NCBI GenBank assembly: GCA_015488115.1
Contig: WFOK01000030.1
Location: 1-37,019 of the forward strand
Direction of reading: 5' to 3'
Source: Mariprofundaceae bacterium
GTDB taxonomy: Bacteria > Pseudomonadota > Zetaproteobacteria > Mariprofundales > Mariprofundaceae
DNA length: 37,019 nt
Shown piece by piece: positions 1 through 7,265 of the stretch. Below the pieces are notes generated by a model, which made no database searches, was not told the origin of the DNA, and was given only the letters and a program-made list of their open reading frames with translations. How positions within the stretch are numbered: the first letter of the stretch is position 1; each line of letters starts with the position of its first letter. A program made the position numbers and the translations under genes.

Positions 1-926
1 TCGAAGCCGAACAGCGCGATGGCCGCCGCCACGGCCAGCTCGAAGAAGTTCGACGCGCCAATCAGCGCCGAGGGGCCGGCCACCTCGTGCGCGACGCCGA
101 GCCTGCGGTTGAGCCAGTAGGCCAGCATGGAGTTGAAATAGACCTGCACCGTGATCGGAATCGCCAGCAGCAGGATCAGCAGTGGCTGGCGCACGATTTG
201 CTCGCCCTGGAAGCCGAACAGCAGCACGACCGTGATCACCAGCGCCGCCATCGACACCGGGTCCATCATGTGCAGCACCTCATCGAGCTTGCCGCGCGCC
301 AGCAATATGCTGCGCAGCGCGTAGGCAACGACCACCGGAATCACGATATACATGAGCACGGAAAGAAACAGCGTCACCCAAGGCACGGTCACCGAGGCGA
401 CGCCGAGCAACAGGCCAACGATGGGTGCAAAGGCGAAGATCATGATCACGTCGTTGAGCGACACCTGCGTGAGCGTGAACTGCGGATGGCCGTTCACGAG
501 CCGCGACCAGACAAAGACCATGGCCGTGCAAGGCGCGGCGGCCAGCAGGATCAGCCCCGCGATGTAGTCGTCGATCCGCGCCGGGTCCAACCAGTCGGCA
601 AACAGCAGGTGCAGGAAGATGAAACCCAAGAGCGCCATCGAGAACGGCTTGACGAGCCAGTTCACGGCCAGCGTCACGCCGATGCCGCGGCGATGATGCC
701 AGACCTCGTGCAGCGCCGAGTAATCGATCTTCAGCAGCATGGGCAGGATCATGGCCCAGACCAGCACCGCCACCGGCAGGTTGATGTGCGCAACCTCCAT
801 GCCACCCAGCGCATGGAACAGCCCCGGTGCGAGATTGCCGAGCGCAATGCCGGCCACGATGGCCAGGAAGACCCAAAGCGTCAGATAGCGGGCGAACAGC
901 CCCATCACCTGCCTTGTATCGCTCAT
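1..926 (-). CDS. acr3: ACR3-family arsenite efflux permease (3' end cut by window edge)
   Basis: This is a multi-pass inner-membrane protein of the ACR3 (ArsB-type 2) family, which extrudes arsenite or antimonite. About 308 codons are visible, and the frame is still open at position 1, so the C-terminus lies outside the window. The visible part is mostly hydrophobic helices. It contains the family's conserved membrane cysteine in AAAPCTAMVF (about C133) and the glutamate in the SNFFELAV stretch near the edge. Both are known to matter for metalloid transport in ACR3 proteins. The ATG at 926 is preceded by GGAGGTG (931-937), which fixes the start. The gene lies 74 bp downstream of arsR on the same strand and has its own promoter-like sequence (959-981). 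No arsC is seen and it may lie beyond the edge. Confidence 0.93.
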   Translation of the reverse strand, partial: MSDTRQVMGLFARYLTLWVFLAIVAGIALGNLAPGLFHALGGMEVAHINLPVAVLVWAMILPMLLKIDYSALHEVWHHRRGIGVTLAVNWLVKPFSMALLGFIFLHLLFADWLDPARIDDYIAGLILLAAAPCTAMVFVWSRLVNGHPQFTLTQVSLNDVIMIFAFAPIVGLLLGVASVTVPWVTLFLSVLMYIVIPVVVAYALRSILLARGKLDEVLHMMDPVSMAALVITVVLLFGFQGEQIVRQPLLILLLAIPITVQVYFNSMLAYWLNRRLGVAHEVAGPSALIGASNFFELAVAAAIALFGF

Positions 927-958
927 GCCGCACCTCCGGTCAATGGAATCGGAGGCGA

Positions 959-981
959 ATTATATTCGTCTATGCGGATAT
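959..981 (-). promoter_or_regulatory. acr3 promoter -10 with overlapping ArsR-like operator palindrome
   Basis: On the minus strand a perfect TATAAT (959-964) lies about 30 bases before the acr3 start. It overlaps an inverted repeat, ATATTCG-N6-CGGATAT on the plus strand (962-981, one mismatch between the arms). AT-rich imperfect palindromes of this kind are typical ArsR/SmtB operators, and one covering the -10 region would block RNA polymerase. No good -35 hexamer is seen at 17 bp. The site lies between arsR and acr3, not upstream of arsR, which suggests separate control of the pump. The regulatory role is inferred. Confidence 0.5.
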
Positions 982-1000
982 GTAAATGAAAGAAGGACCT

Positions 1001-1342
1001 TCAGACAGGTGTGCAGTCGCCGAGCACAGCCTGCAGGCGGCCGAAATCGGTAGCCAGCTGGACATCCTCGGTCTGCGTCACCAAGGCCGCCAGTTGGCCG
1101 GCGAGTTCTCCGGCCAGCCGGTAGTGCATCCATTTCCCATCACGCCGGGCGACCACCAGCCCCGCATGCCGGAGCACGCCCAGATGGCGAGAAACCGTGC
1201 TTTGCGGCAGTTCCAACGCCTCGGTCAGATGACAGACGCACAGCTCATCGCAGCTGGCCAACAGGTAAAACAGTCGCAGCCGCACCGGATCCCCCAGAGC
1301 CTTGAATGCCTGGACCAGAGTCATGCTACCCGCAGCCATCAT
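1001..1342 (-). CDS. arsR: ArsR-family metalloid-responsive repressor
   Basis: This is a winged helix-turn-helix repressor of the ArsR/SmtB family, about 113 residues. It has the dimerisation and HTH core (QAFKALGDPVRLRL, LPQSTVSRHLGVLRHAGLV) and the classic arsenite-binding cluster CDELCVCHL with cysteines at 31, 35 and 37. In ArsR the cysteines of the ELCVC motif bind As(III) or Sb(III) and release the protein from DNA. The position directly upstream of acr3 supports a role in arsenite sensing. The start is uncertain. I use the ATG at 1342. ATGs at 1339 and 1324 and a GTG at 1354 are in frame, and none has a strong Shine-Dalgarno sequence. Confidence 0.92.
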   Translation of the reverse strand: MMAAGSMTLVQAFKALGDPVRLRLFYLLASCDELCVCHLTEALELPQSTVSRHLGVLRHAGLVVARRDGKWMHYRLAGELAGQLAALVTQTEDVQLATDFGRLQAVLGDCTPV

Positions 1343-1365
1343 ACCCGACACCACTAGATGCTAAC

Positions 1366-1386
1366 CGGCAGGTTATGCTCCTGCCG
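1366..1386. repeat. 7-bp perfect inverted repeat upstream of arsR
   Basis: CGGCAGG and CCTGCCG are separated by a 7-base spacer, and the repeat lies 24 bp upstream of the chosen arsR start. No T-run follows on either strand, so it is not an intrinsic terminator. It may be an operator or a leader hairpin for arsR. The rest of the 1343-1575 gap holds no convincing gene or clear promoter. Confidence 0.4.
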
Positions 1387-1575
1387 CAGGTACAGCATCA
1401 TGACCAAGCAACCCGACAACATCATCGCTGCTTTCAGGACGGCGATATCCTCGCGCATCGCGCATGCAACGGTCATGCCGTTCGCGATGGCTAAAAGATC
1501 AGACAACATGCAAACAGCCCATGATTCTCTCCACTCAAGGGGGCAGTGTATCCTCATTTCCGGATGTGGAAACGT

Positions 1576-1599
1576 AAAAAAAACCGCCTGACGGCGGTT
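1576..1599 (-). terminator. Rho-independent terminator of the tmRNA gene
   Basis: Read on the minus strand, AACCGCC-GTCA-GGCGGTT forms a 7-bp stem with a 4-base loop (1582-1599). It is followed directly by a run of T residues (1576-1583 as A on the plus strand). It lies 9 bases beyond the CCA end of the tmRNA. Confidence 0.9.
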
Positions 1600-1608
1600 C
1601 TCCCGATC

Positions 1609-1957
1609 TGGTGGAGGCGGCGGGATTCGAACCCGCGTCCGAAGACCATCAGCCTGTGGTTCTACATGCTTAGTCCATTCTCAATGCACCCGCCGGAAAC
1701 TGAATGGACAAAGCAACCGGCAGGCCGGTTCGTTAAGGTCTGACTCCGCGGCCACGAGCCTCCAGCCGTCGGAGCGAGCCCATCTTGCATGTCCCTGTCC
1801 GACCAGCCGATGGGCAAGCTGTCCGGCAGGGTCACTTACGCAGCGTAAGCGAGTTCTACGTCGTCGTTGGCAGTTATTGCCAGTGGCCTTTTTAACGAGA
1901 GTGCCATCCCGGCATGCCCCACAGGGTTCAGCATCTCCGTCGAAACCGATCGCCCCC
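1609..1957 (-). ncRNA. ssrA: Transfer-messenger RNA (tmRNA), 349 nt
   Basis: tmRNA rescues ribosomes stalled on broken mRNAs and tags the nascent chain for proteolysis. The 3' end carries the tRNA-like T-arm (GCGGG-TTCGAAT-CCCGC), acceptor strand CGCCTCC, discriminator A and an encoded CCA (1609-1611). The 5' end GGGGGCG (1951-1957) pairs with that acceptor strand through one G-U pair. The 5' region also has the typical GGTTTCGACGG segment. The tag reading frame runs from 1871 to 1836 and encodes ANDDVELAYAA followed by TAA. The start fits the usual AND... pattern, but the C-terminus is AYAA where ALAA is common. The gene is one continuous piece, not a permuted two-piece form. Confidence 0.96.
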
Positions 1958-1971
1958 TGCAAGCATCTGGC

Positions 1972-2000
1972 ATTATAGGCTCAGGGCATCAGGGAAACAA
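1972..2000 (-). promoter_or_regulatory. tmRNA promoter
   Basis: On the minus strand TTGTTT (1995-2000) and a perfect TATAAT (1972-1977) are separated by exactly 17 bp. Transcription would start about 7 nt before the mature tmRNA 5' end at 1957, consistent with a short leader removed by RNase P. The promoter lies partly inside the last codons of ubiA (stop at 1989). Confidence 0.8.
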
Positions 2001-2861
2001 GCCCTCGGCAAGCAGCCCCAGCACAAACAGCAGGCCCATCCAGTGCGAACGCAGAAAAAAGGAAAACCCGAAGGACTCCCCGCGCCGGATGATTTCATAG
2101 CTCAGAAAAGCCTGATAGGCCGCAGCCAGCATCCACCCCACCCAGACCCAGAAGCCGCCATGCATCCACGCCGCAACGGCAAGCAAGGCCAGGCACCCTG
2201 CGCCCAGCATGACAATCGCCGGCACGGCCCGCTCGCCAAACCACAGCGCCGTCGATTTGACGCCAATGCGGCGATCATCCTCCCGATCAGCCAGCGCATA
2301 GGCCGTATCGTAGCAAAGCGACCAGAAGACATTGGCGAGAAAAAGCAGCCAGGGCTCGACCGCATCGAGCACCGTCCCCCGCTCCGCCGCCCAAGCCATG
2401 ACGGCGCCCCAACCAAAGGCCATGCCCAGCCACGCCTGCGGGAAATGGGTGTGACGCTTGAGGAACGGATACAGGGAGGCCAAGAAGGCGCCGACAATGG
2501 CAAGCCCCACGACCAGCACCGATGTCTGCATGACCAGCAGCAGGGCCAGCAGCATCAGCAGCACGAAACCCGCAAGGGCGGCACCCGGCGCAATGCGTCC
2601 CGCGGCTATCGGGCGATCCTTCGTGCGCTCCACATGCGGATCGAATGAGCGATCGGCGAAATCGTTGATCACGCAACCAGCCGAACGCATCAGAAACACG
2701 CCTGCAACGAAGATCACGAAATGGCGAAACTGCGGCTGCCCATGGGAAGCCGCCAGCAGCCCCCAAAGCGTGGGCCACAGCAGCAGCCAGTATCCAACGG
2801 GACGATCGATGCGCAGGAGATGAGCCCAGTCCTGCGGGCGTCCGACAGGCTGAAGCCTCAT
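1989..2861 (-). CDS. ubiA: 4-hydroxybenzoate polyprenyltransferase
   Basis: UbiA is an integral membrane prenyltransferase that joins 4-hydroxybenzoate to a polyprenyl diphosphate, the second step of ubiquinone synthesis. The 290 residues match the family length. Both aspartate-rich Mg-diphosphate motifs are present: ND(67)FAD(70)RSFD(74) near residue 66, and the second around YDTAYALADREDDRRIG (D185, D192, D196). The rest is alternating hydrophobic helices. The ATG overlaps the ubiC stop as ATGA, so the two genes are translationally coupled and supply consecutive enzymes. The 3' end overlaps the tmRNA promoter. Confidence 0.96.
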   Translation of the reverse strand: MRLQPVGRPQDWAHLLRIDRPVGYWLLLWPTLWGLLAASHGQPQFRHFVIFVAGVFLMRSAGCVINDFADRSFDPHVERTKDRPIAAGRIAPGAALAGFVLLMLLALLLVMQTSVLVVGLAIVGAFLASLYPFLKRHTHFPQAWLGMAFGWGAVMAWAAERGTVLDAVEPWLLFLANVFWSLCYDTAYALADREDDRRIGVKSTALWFGERAVPAIVMLGAGCLALLAVAAWMHGGFWVWVGWMLAAAYQAFLSYEIIRRGESFGFSFFLRSHWMGLLFVLGLLAEGLFP

Positions 2862-3421
2862 CGCGCGTAGCGCCGTCCCGAGGCGGAAATCCGCCGCCAG
2901 ATTTCCGGATGAAAGACCTCCACCACAAGCGCTCGCGTTCCCGATGGCGATTTCAGAACCGATCGTCGCGCCCAGCGCGCATTGTAGGCATCCGAGGTCT
3001 GCAGGCGCACAACGCTGAGGTCGGAGCGCGACAGCGAAAGGCCGCGATCGAGCAGAAGATTGCCCAGGGGCTTTTTGCCCTCCTCCAGCTCCGCCATCAA
3101 CTGCGCGGGCAATTCGGACAGGGGCAACACGGATTCGGCGTCAAACATGACCGACCCTCGATGCAGCAGCGAAACCCTGCGCCTGAGCCCGGTCTCCCCG
3201 GCCACGCAGCCCAGCAACTCAGCCTCATCGGGCCGGATGGCATCCACGAACTGGTCATGCAACCTGACCTCCAGGCGCATGCCGTAATGCCGTTCCAGAA
3301 AACGCGTCAACGAACCTGCCGCGCCCAGAACGGCGGCCATGTCGCGGTCAACGCCCTCTTCCTGGGGACGCCAGCGCCGCACCGGCATCCATGGCTGACC
3401 ATCCAAGGATCCAAAAAACAT
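2858..3421 (-). CDS. ubiC: Chorismate pyruvate-lyase
   Basis: UbiC converts chorismate to 4-hydroxybenzoate and pyruvate, the committed entry into ubiquinone synthesis. It is a small soluble protein of 187 residues, slightly longer than the E. coli enzyme. Family features include the basic LRRRVSLL segment near residues 79-86, which should carry the product-binding arginine. The C-terminal VVEVFHPEIW has E168 in the place of the catalytic glutamate. It is directly upstream of ubiA with a 4-base overlap. The start at 3421 lacks a clear ribosome binding site, and a second ATG 11 codons in (WMPVRRW) is possible. It is divergent from rsmE across a short intergenic region. Confidence 0.9.
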   Translation of the reverse strand: MFFGSLDGQPWMPVRRWRPQEEGVDRDMAAVLGAAGSLTRFLERHYGMRLEVRLHDQFVDAIRPDEAELLGCVAGETGLRRRVSLLHRGSVMFDAESVLPLSELPAQLMAELEEGKKPLGNLLLDRGLSLSRSDLSVVRLQTSDAYNARWARRSVLKSPSGTRALVVEVFHPEIWRRISASGRRYAR

Positions 3422-3495
3422 GTCCGCATCATCGCCGCTGCAGCCACCTGGTCAAGAACTTGCGCCGATGCCCCGCTTGCGGCGTAATCCGGGCC

Positions 3496-4218
3496 ATGAT
3501 TCCAAGGCTGTATGTCGAAGCCGAACTGGAAAGCGGCACCGCCCTCGAACTCCCGGACGAGCAGGCCCGATACCTCAGACAGGTGCTGCGTCGCCGCGCA
3601 GGCGATGCCATCGTGCTGTTCAACGGCCGGGGCGGCGAATTTCAGGCCATCATCGAGCTCCTGGACAAAAGGAATGCACGCGCCTCCATCCAGGCATTCT
3701 CCGATATATCGCGCGAACCGGAAAAGCACATGCACATCGTGCAGGCCGCCTGCCGCAATGAGAAAATCGAGTTCATGCTGCAAAAGGGCGTCGAGCTGGG
3801 CGCCGCATCGTTTCAGATCGTACACACACAGCGATCCACCCTGCGCCTTAAGGGCGCCAGGCTCAGCCAGCGCCTCAACCGCTGGAGAAAAATCATCATC
3901 GAGGCCGTCGAACAGAGCGGGCGCACCCGCATCCCCACCCTGCACTGGCGGCACTACCTTGATGAAATCGAGGCACCAGGGTTGCGCCTGTGCCTGCATC
4001 CGGCGGGAGCCCGCTCCTGGGCCGAGATGCGCAACCGGATCATGGGCGCTGAAACGATCACGCTGGCCATCGGACCCGAAGGCGGATGGAGCCCGCCAGA
4101 TCTGGACATCCTTTCCGGGCTTGGCTTTGAAGACCTGCGTTTCGGACCCCGGATCCTGCGAACGGAAACGGCCGCTCCGGCCCTGCTTGCGGCCATCCAG
4201 GCCGTTTCCCTCAATTGA
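3496..4218 (+). CDS. rsmE: 16S rRNA (uracil-1498-N3)-methyltransferase
   Basis: RsmE is a SPOUT-class methyltransferase that methylates U1498 of 16S rRNA in the assembled 30S subunit. The protein is 240 residues, the normal family length. It has an N-terminal PUA-like domain (LPDEQARYLRQVLRRRAGDAI) and the trefoil-knot AdoMet site made by EQSGR (139-143), IGPEGGW (192-198) and LRTETAAPAL (221-230). The frame is open further upstream, but the ATG at 3496 begins the conserved MIPRLYVE segment. Translation upstream of it has no family resemblance. Confidence 0.95.
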   Translation: MIPRLYVEAELESGTALELPDEQARYLRQVLRRRAGDAIVLFNGRGGEFQAIIELLDKRNARASIQAFSDISREPEKHMHIVQAACRNEKIEFMLQKGVELGAASFQIVHTQRSTLRLKGARLSQRLNRWRKIIIEAVEQSGRTRIPTLHWRHYLDEIEAPGLRLCLHPAGARSWAEMRNRIMGAETITLAIGPEGGWSPPDLDILSGLGFEDLRFGPRILRTETAAPALLAAIQAVSLN

Positions 4219-4243
4219 TGGTTCCCATTCCCGAATTTGGCGA

Positions 4244-4249
4244 TAAAAT
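4244..4249 (+). promoter_or_regulatory. Putative -10 element of the tRNA-Thr gene
   Basis: TAAAAT lies 18 bases before the tRNA 5' end and is followed by a GC-rich discriminator (GCGCGCC), a feature of stringently controlled stable-RNA promoters. The -35 region is poor (GTTCCC at 17 bp spacing), so the assignment is tentative. Confidence 0.45.
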
Positions 4250-4267
4250 GCGCGCCTCGACGCATAG

Positions 4268-4343
4268 GCCGATGTAGCTCAGCTGGTAGAGCAGCTCACT
4301 CGTAATGAGCAGGTCAGCGGTTCGAGTCCGCTCATCGGCTCCA
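4268..4343 (+). tRNA. tRNA-Thr, anticodon CGT (reads ACG)
   Basis: A full 76-nt cloverleaf is visible. The acceptor stem is GCCGATG/CATCGGC, the D-arm is GCTC...GAGC, and the anticodon stem is GCTCA/TGAGC with loop CTCGTAA, giving anticodon CGT. The T-arm contains GGTTCGAGTCC. The discriminator is T and the CCA end is encoded (4341-4343). Confidence 0.97.
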
Positions 4344-4352
4344 GTAAAATCA

Positions 4353-4380
4353 AGCACCTGCGTCTCCGCAGGTGCTTTTT
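4353..4380 (+). terminator. Rho-independent terminator after tRNA-Thr
   Basis: A perfect 10-bp stem, AGCACCTGCG-TCTC-CGCAGGTGCT (4353-4376), runs into a run of five T residues. It ends the tRNA transcript 10 bases past the CCA, and it implies that the next gene has its own promoter. Confidence 0.95.
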
Positions 4381-4463
4381 GTTTATTCACGCGAACAAGA
4401 TGGGGGGCAAAGAGAAGCGCTGCCAACTGGAAAGGGATCCATCCTGGCCGTAGCATCGCATGC

Positions 4464-5099
4464 ATGGATGCCGACGATCAGACCGAGAAGGCGACATCGC
4501 TCCAACATGCCAAGACGCAGGCAATTGCAGCGGGCATTCCTGGTCTGATTCAGGCATGGGGATTGGCCATTTGGCGTCCGCGAAAGGCCATTGCCTTGAT
4601 CATCGCAACCGACCCCAATCGTTTTCTCGTCGCCAACATTCTGATGGCCTCGGCCATCAATTGGATCGCCAAACGACAAAGCACTCCCCTGAGCCAAGAT
4701 GAAATCGCACTCGCGCTTCTTGGGCCCATCGCAACCTTTGTCTTCGTTCTGGCCGCAGCAAAGTTCATGCACTGGGTTGGGCGATGGCTGGACGGCAAGG
4801 CAGGGTTCGACGCGCTCAAGGCGGCTTTGATCTGGTCGATCCCGGCTGCAAGCATGGCCTTGCTCCCTGATATCTTGTCCAGTTTCTTTTCTCGGGCCTT
4901 GCCCTCCGTAGTCATTCACCTCCTTGGCCTGCTTGCACTTCTCTTTACGGCATGGTCGCTCATCGTGCCTGTCCTGATGGTCAGCGAAGTGCAGCGTTTT
5001 TCCATCTTGAAAGCCATCGCAAACCTGCTGCTTGCAGGACTGCTGCTCCTGCTGGTGATGCTAGCAATCGTCAGGGTAGTCATCAGCTTCACTTCCTGA
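4464..5099 (+). CDS. Yip1-domain-like integral membrane protein
   Basis: This is a 211-residue membrane protein of uncertain function. After a polar N-terminus of about 50 residues there are about five hydrophobic segments (roughly 54-70, 82-105, 118-142, 147-172 and 183-208). The pattern resembles bacterial Yip1-domain proteins: an ALKAALIWSIP segment, then a helix pair ending in a short loop before a hydrophobic C-terminus. That assignment is by pattern only. The ATG at 4464 lacks a clear Shine-Dalgarno sequence. The frame is open further upstream through the tRNA and terminator, but that part is not credible coding sequence. The gene looks more AT-rich than its neighbours and stands alone between a terminator and the next gene's leader. 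Confidence 0.7.
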   Translation: MDADDQTEKATSLQHAKTQAIAAGIPGLIQAWGLAIWRPRKAIALIIATDPNRFLVANILMASAINWIAKRQSTPLSQDEIALALLGPIATFVFVLAAAKFMHWVGRWLDGKAGFDALKAALIWSIPAASMALLPDILSSFFSRALPSVVIHLLGLLALLFTAWSLIVPVLMVSEVQRFSILKAIANLLLAGLLLLLVMLAIVRVVISFTS

Positions 5100-5198
5100 G
5101 GCGCTGGCATCTTCATTCAGCTTTGTTTCAGTAATTTCTCCTAGTTTTCGGCCTCCAAAAAAACGGCCGGGAAACGGCCTGGAAAGGGAGAAAAAGGC

Positions 5199-5795
5199 AT
5201 GAAAAAACGATTATTCCAATTCATTGCGGCGCTGGGCATGCTGACATGCTCAGCTACAGCTCAGGCCCAGGACGCCCCCTATTATGCGGGCATCGGTCTG
5301 GGCACGATCAGTGTCGACTACAAGGCCAATAGCATCGACCAGAAAAAGGCATCCGCAGGAGCATTCGCCTATCTTGGCACCAATGTGAACGACTATCTGG
5401 CCTTTGAGATGCGCATCGGCGCCACCGGCAAGGACAAAAAAACTTACGCTGGCGGCAACACACTTGCCTTCTCCAGTCCAACCTTTTTCTCATTGCTTGG
5501 AAAGTTCAAATATCCGGCAACGTCCAAGCTCGATCTATTCATGCTTGCCGGCCTGACCACCGCACGCATCAAGGGAACCTGGACCTCAGCTGCAGGAAGT
5601 ATCTCCCAGACCAAGACCAAGAGCGGCGCCAGCCTTGGCGCAGGCTTCGACTACATGGCCAATGACAACATCTCGATCGGTGCGGAATGGGTACAGTACT
5701 TGTTTCCGGTCAAGCTTGGAGCGGGCAAGGTATTCGCTCCGGGCTCAAAAGCCAGAATGTGGGGCATCACCGGCAAGGTGGCCTACCACTTCTGA
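5199..5795 (+). CDS. Outer-membrane beta-barrel protein (OmpA/OmpW-like porin fold)
   Basis: The 198-residue protein begins with a clear signal peptide (MKKRLFQFIAALGMLTCSA), with probable cleavage after AQA at residue 23. The mature part is made of alternating amphipathic strands rich in aromatic residues and glycine, such as YYAGIGLG, FSLLGKFKYP and GASLGAGFDYMANDNISIGAEW. It ends in ITGKVAYHF, with the terminal phenylalanine that the BAM machinery recognises. The size fits a small barrel of about eight strands, as in OmpW or the OmpX/OmpA transmembrane domain. Substrate and role cannot be read from the sequence. GGGAG (5187-5191) precedes the ATG. It is followed by its own terminator, so it is probably monocistronic. 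Confidence 0.85.
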   Translation: MKKRLFQFIAALGMLTCSATAQAQDAPYYAGIGLGTISVDYKANSIDQKKASAGAFAYLGTNVNDYLAFEMRIGATGKDKKTYAGGNTLAFSSPTFFSLLGKFKYPATSKLDLFMLAGLTTARIKGTWTSAAGSISQTKTKSGASLGAGFDYMANDNISIGAEWVQYLFPVKLGAGKVFAPGSKARMWGITGKVAYHF

Positions 5796-5816
5796 AGCAT
5801 GTCCTTGCGCCCATCG

Positions 5817-5860
5817 GCAAGAAGGCCCGGCGGATTGTCGCCGGGCCTTCTTGCGTTTCC
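5817..5860 (+). terminator. Strong hairpin terminator after the barrel gene
   Basis: A perfect 16-bp stem, GCAAGAAGGCCCGGCG (5817-5832), a 6-base loop and the exact complement (5839-5854) begin 21 bases after the stop codon. Only a short T-rich tail (GTTTCC) follows, but the stem is very stable. It separates the barrel gene from the nfeD operon. Confidence 0.88.
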
Positions 5861-5891
5861 CCCGCGCGGACACCTCTGCTATGCTGTTGGC

Positions 5892-7265
5892 ATGGTCCGC
5901 GCCTTCCACTGCCTCCTGGGATGGGTGCTGATATCGATCGGCTCCACAGGCGCGTTCGCCTCCACTTCCCGCGCGCTGCTTCTTGACATCCACGGGCCCA
6001 TCGGGCCGGCCACGGCCATGGACGTCGAAAAGGCCGTCGGACTGGCCGGGCAAGTACGCGCCGAGCTGCTCATTCTGCGCCTGGACACGCCGGGCGGACT
6101 GGATCAGGCCATGCGCCGCATCATTCTCGCCATCATGAACTCCAGCGTGCCGGTGGCGGCCTATGTCGCGCCATCCGGCGCACGGGCGGCCAGCGCCGGC
6201 ACCTATATCCTGTATGCCGCCCATGTCGCGGCCATGGCGCCAGCCACGAATCTCGGCGCGGCAACGCCCGTTGCCATCGGTGGACTGCCGGGGTCCGCGA
6301 AGAAACGAAAAAACGAGGGCTCATCCGATGATGACGCCATGCATCGAAAGATGGTCAATGATGCCGTGGCCTACATCCGCAGCCTTGCCGAATTGCGGCA
6401 CAGAAACGCCGACTGGGCTGAAAAGGCCGTGCGCCAGGCAGCATCGCTGTCCGCCTCCGAGGCCCTGCGCGCCGATGTCATCGACCTGATCGCCGAAAAC
6501 GTCGACGCGCTGCTGGATCGTGTCGACGGGCGCAGCATCACGCTGGCCGACGGCTCGACCAGGACGCTTCACACACGCGACGCCATCCTGGAAACCATCG
6601 AACGCGACTGGCGCAGCCGCCTGCTTGGCATGATCACCCAACCGAACATCGCCTACATCCTGCTGCTCCTGGGCCTTTACGGCCTGTTCTTCGAGCTGGC
6701 CAATCCCGGCTTCGTGCTGCCCGGCGTGATCGGCGGCATCTCGCTGCTGCTCGCCCTGTACGCCATGCAACTGCTGCCCATCGATTTCACGGGGCTGGCA
6801 CTGATCCTGCTCGGCATCGGCTTCATGATCGCCGAGGCCTTCGCTCCCAGCTTCGGCATCCTGGGGCTTGGGGGCCTCCTCGCCTTCGCCATTGGCTCGC
6901 TGATGCTCATGGACACGCAGGCCCCAGGCTTTGCCATCTCATGGCAGCTTATCCTCGGCCTGAGCCTGTCGAGTGCCGCCTTCTTCATCCTGATTGTGGG
7001 CATGGCCCTGAAAGCGCGCAGGCGGCCTGTTGTCAGCGGCGCATCCACGCTGATCGGCCAACTGGCCCGTGCAGAAAGTGACTTCGCAGCAGACGGGACC
7101 GGCACCGTCAGGCTCATGGGCGAACTGTGGAAGGCGCGCTGCGCGCTTCCCGTCAGACGCGGTGACAAGGTGCGCATCCTGGCCGTCCATGGCCTGACCC
7201 TGAACGTCGAACCGGCGGGGGGCAAAGAGCCCGTCACGACAAGCCAAAAGGAGAGCTGTCCATGA
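5892..7265 (+). CDS. nfeD: NfeD-family membrane-bound serine protease (ClpP-class)
   Basis: This is a full-length (457-residue) NfeD protein. A signal or anchor segment (about 1-24) is followed by a ClpP/SppA-like protease domain. Its AAS(101)AGT motif carries the nucleophilic serine and K153 (HRKMVNDA) fits the general-base lysine of the Ser-Lys dyad. Several membrane helices follow (about 253-375), then a C-terminal OB-fold NfeD domain (about 383-441). Long NfeD proteins cleave stomatin C-termini and are almost always paired with a stomatin-type protein, as here. The ATG at 5892 starts the signal peptide. An upstream in-frame ATG would fall inside the preceding terminator region and is unlikely. 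The stop overlaps the slipin start as ATGA. Confidence 0.93.
   Translation: MVRAFHCLLGWVLISIGSTGAFASTSRALLLDIHGPIGPATAMDVEKAVGLAGQVRAELLILRLDTPGGLDQAMRRIILAIMNSSVPVAAYVAPSGARAASAGTYILYAAHVAAMAPATNLGAATPVAIGGLPGSAKKRKNEGSSDDDAMHRKMVNDAVAYIRSLAELRHRNADWAEKAVRQAASLSASEALRADVIDLIAENVDALLDRVDGRSITLADGSTRTLHTRDAILETIERDWRSRLLGMITQPNIAYILLLLGLYGLFFELANPGFVLPGVIGGISLLLALYAMQLLPIDFTGLALILLGIGFMIAEAFAPSFGILGLGGLLAFAIGSLMLMDTQAPGFAISWQLILGLSLSSAAFFILIVGMALKARRRPVVSGASTLIGQLARAESDFAADGTGTVRLMGELWKARCALPVRRGDKVRILAVHGLTLNVEPAGGKEPVTTSQKESCP

Noticed and set aside
87-989. 300-codon plus-strand frame at the left edge
   Set aside because: Its translation is rich in H, R, Q and D and matches nothing, and it is antisense to acr3, which has the conserved ACR3 residues and a good ribosome binding site.
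1354-1557. 67-codon minus-strand frame upstream of arsR
   Set aside because: It has one hydrophobic stretch but no ribosome binding site, no family match and no supporting context, so I kept it only as a note in a finding.
4211-4465. 84-codon minus-strand frame across tRNA-Thr
   Set aside because: Its GADERTRTADLL segment is the translated complement of a tRNA gene, a well-known false protein.
4268-5860. Genomic island integrated at tRNA-Thr
   Set aside because: No repeat of the tRNA 3' end is seen downstream and there is no integrase; xerD far to the right is the housekeeping recombinase.
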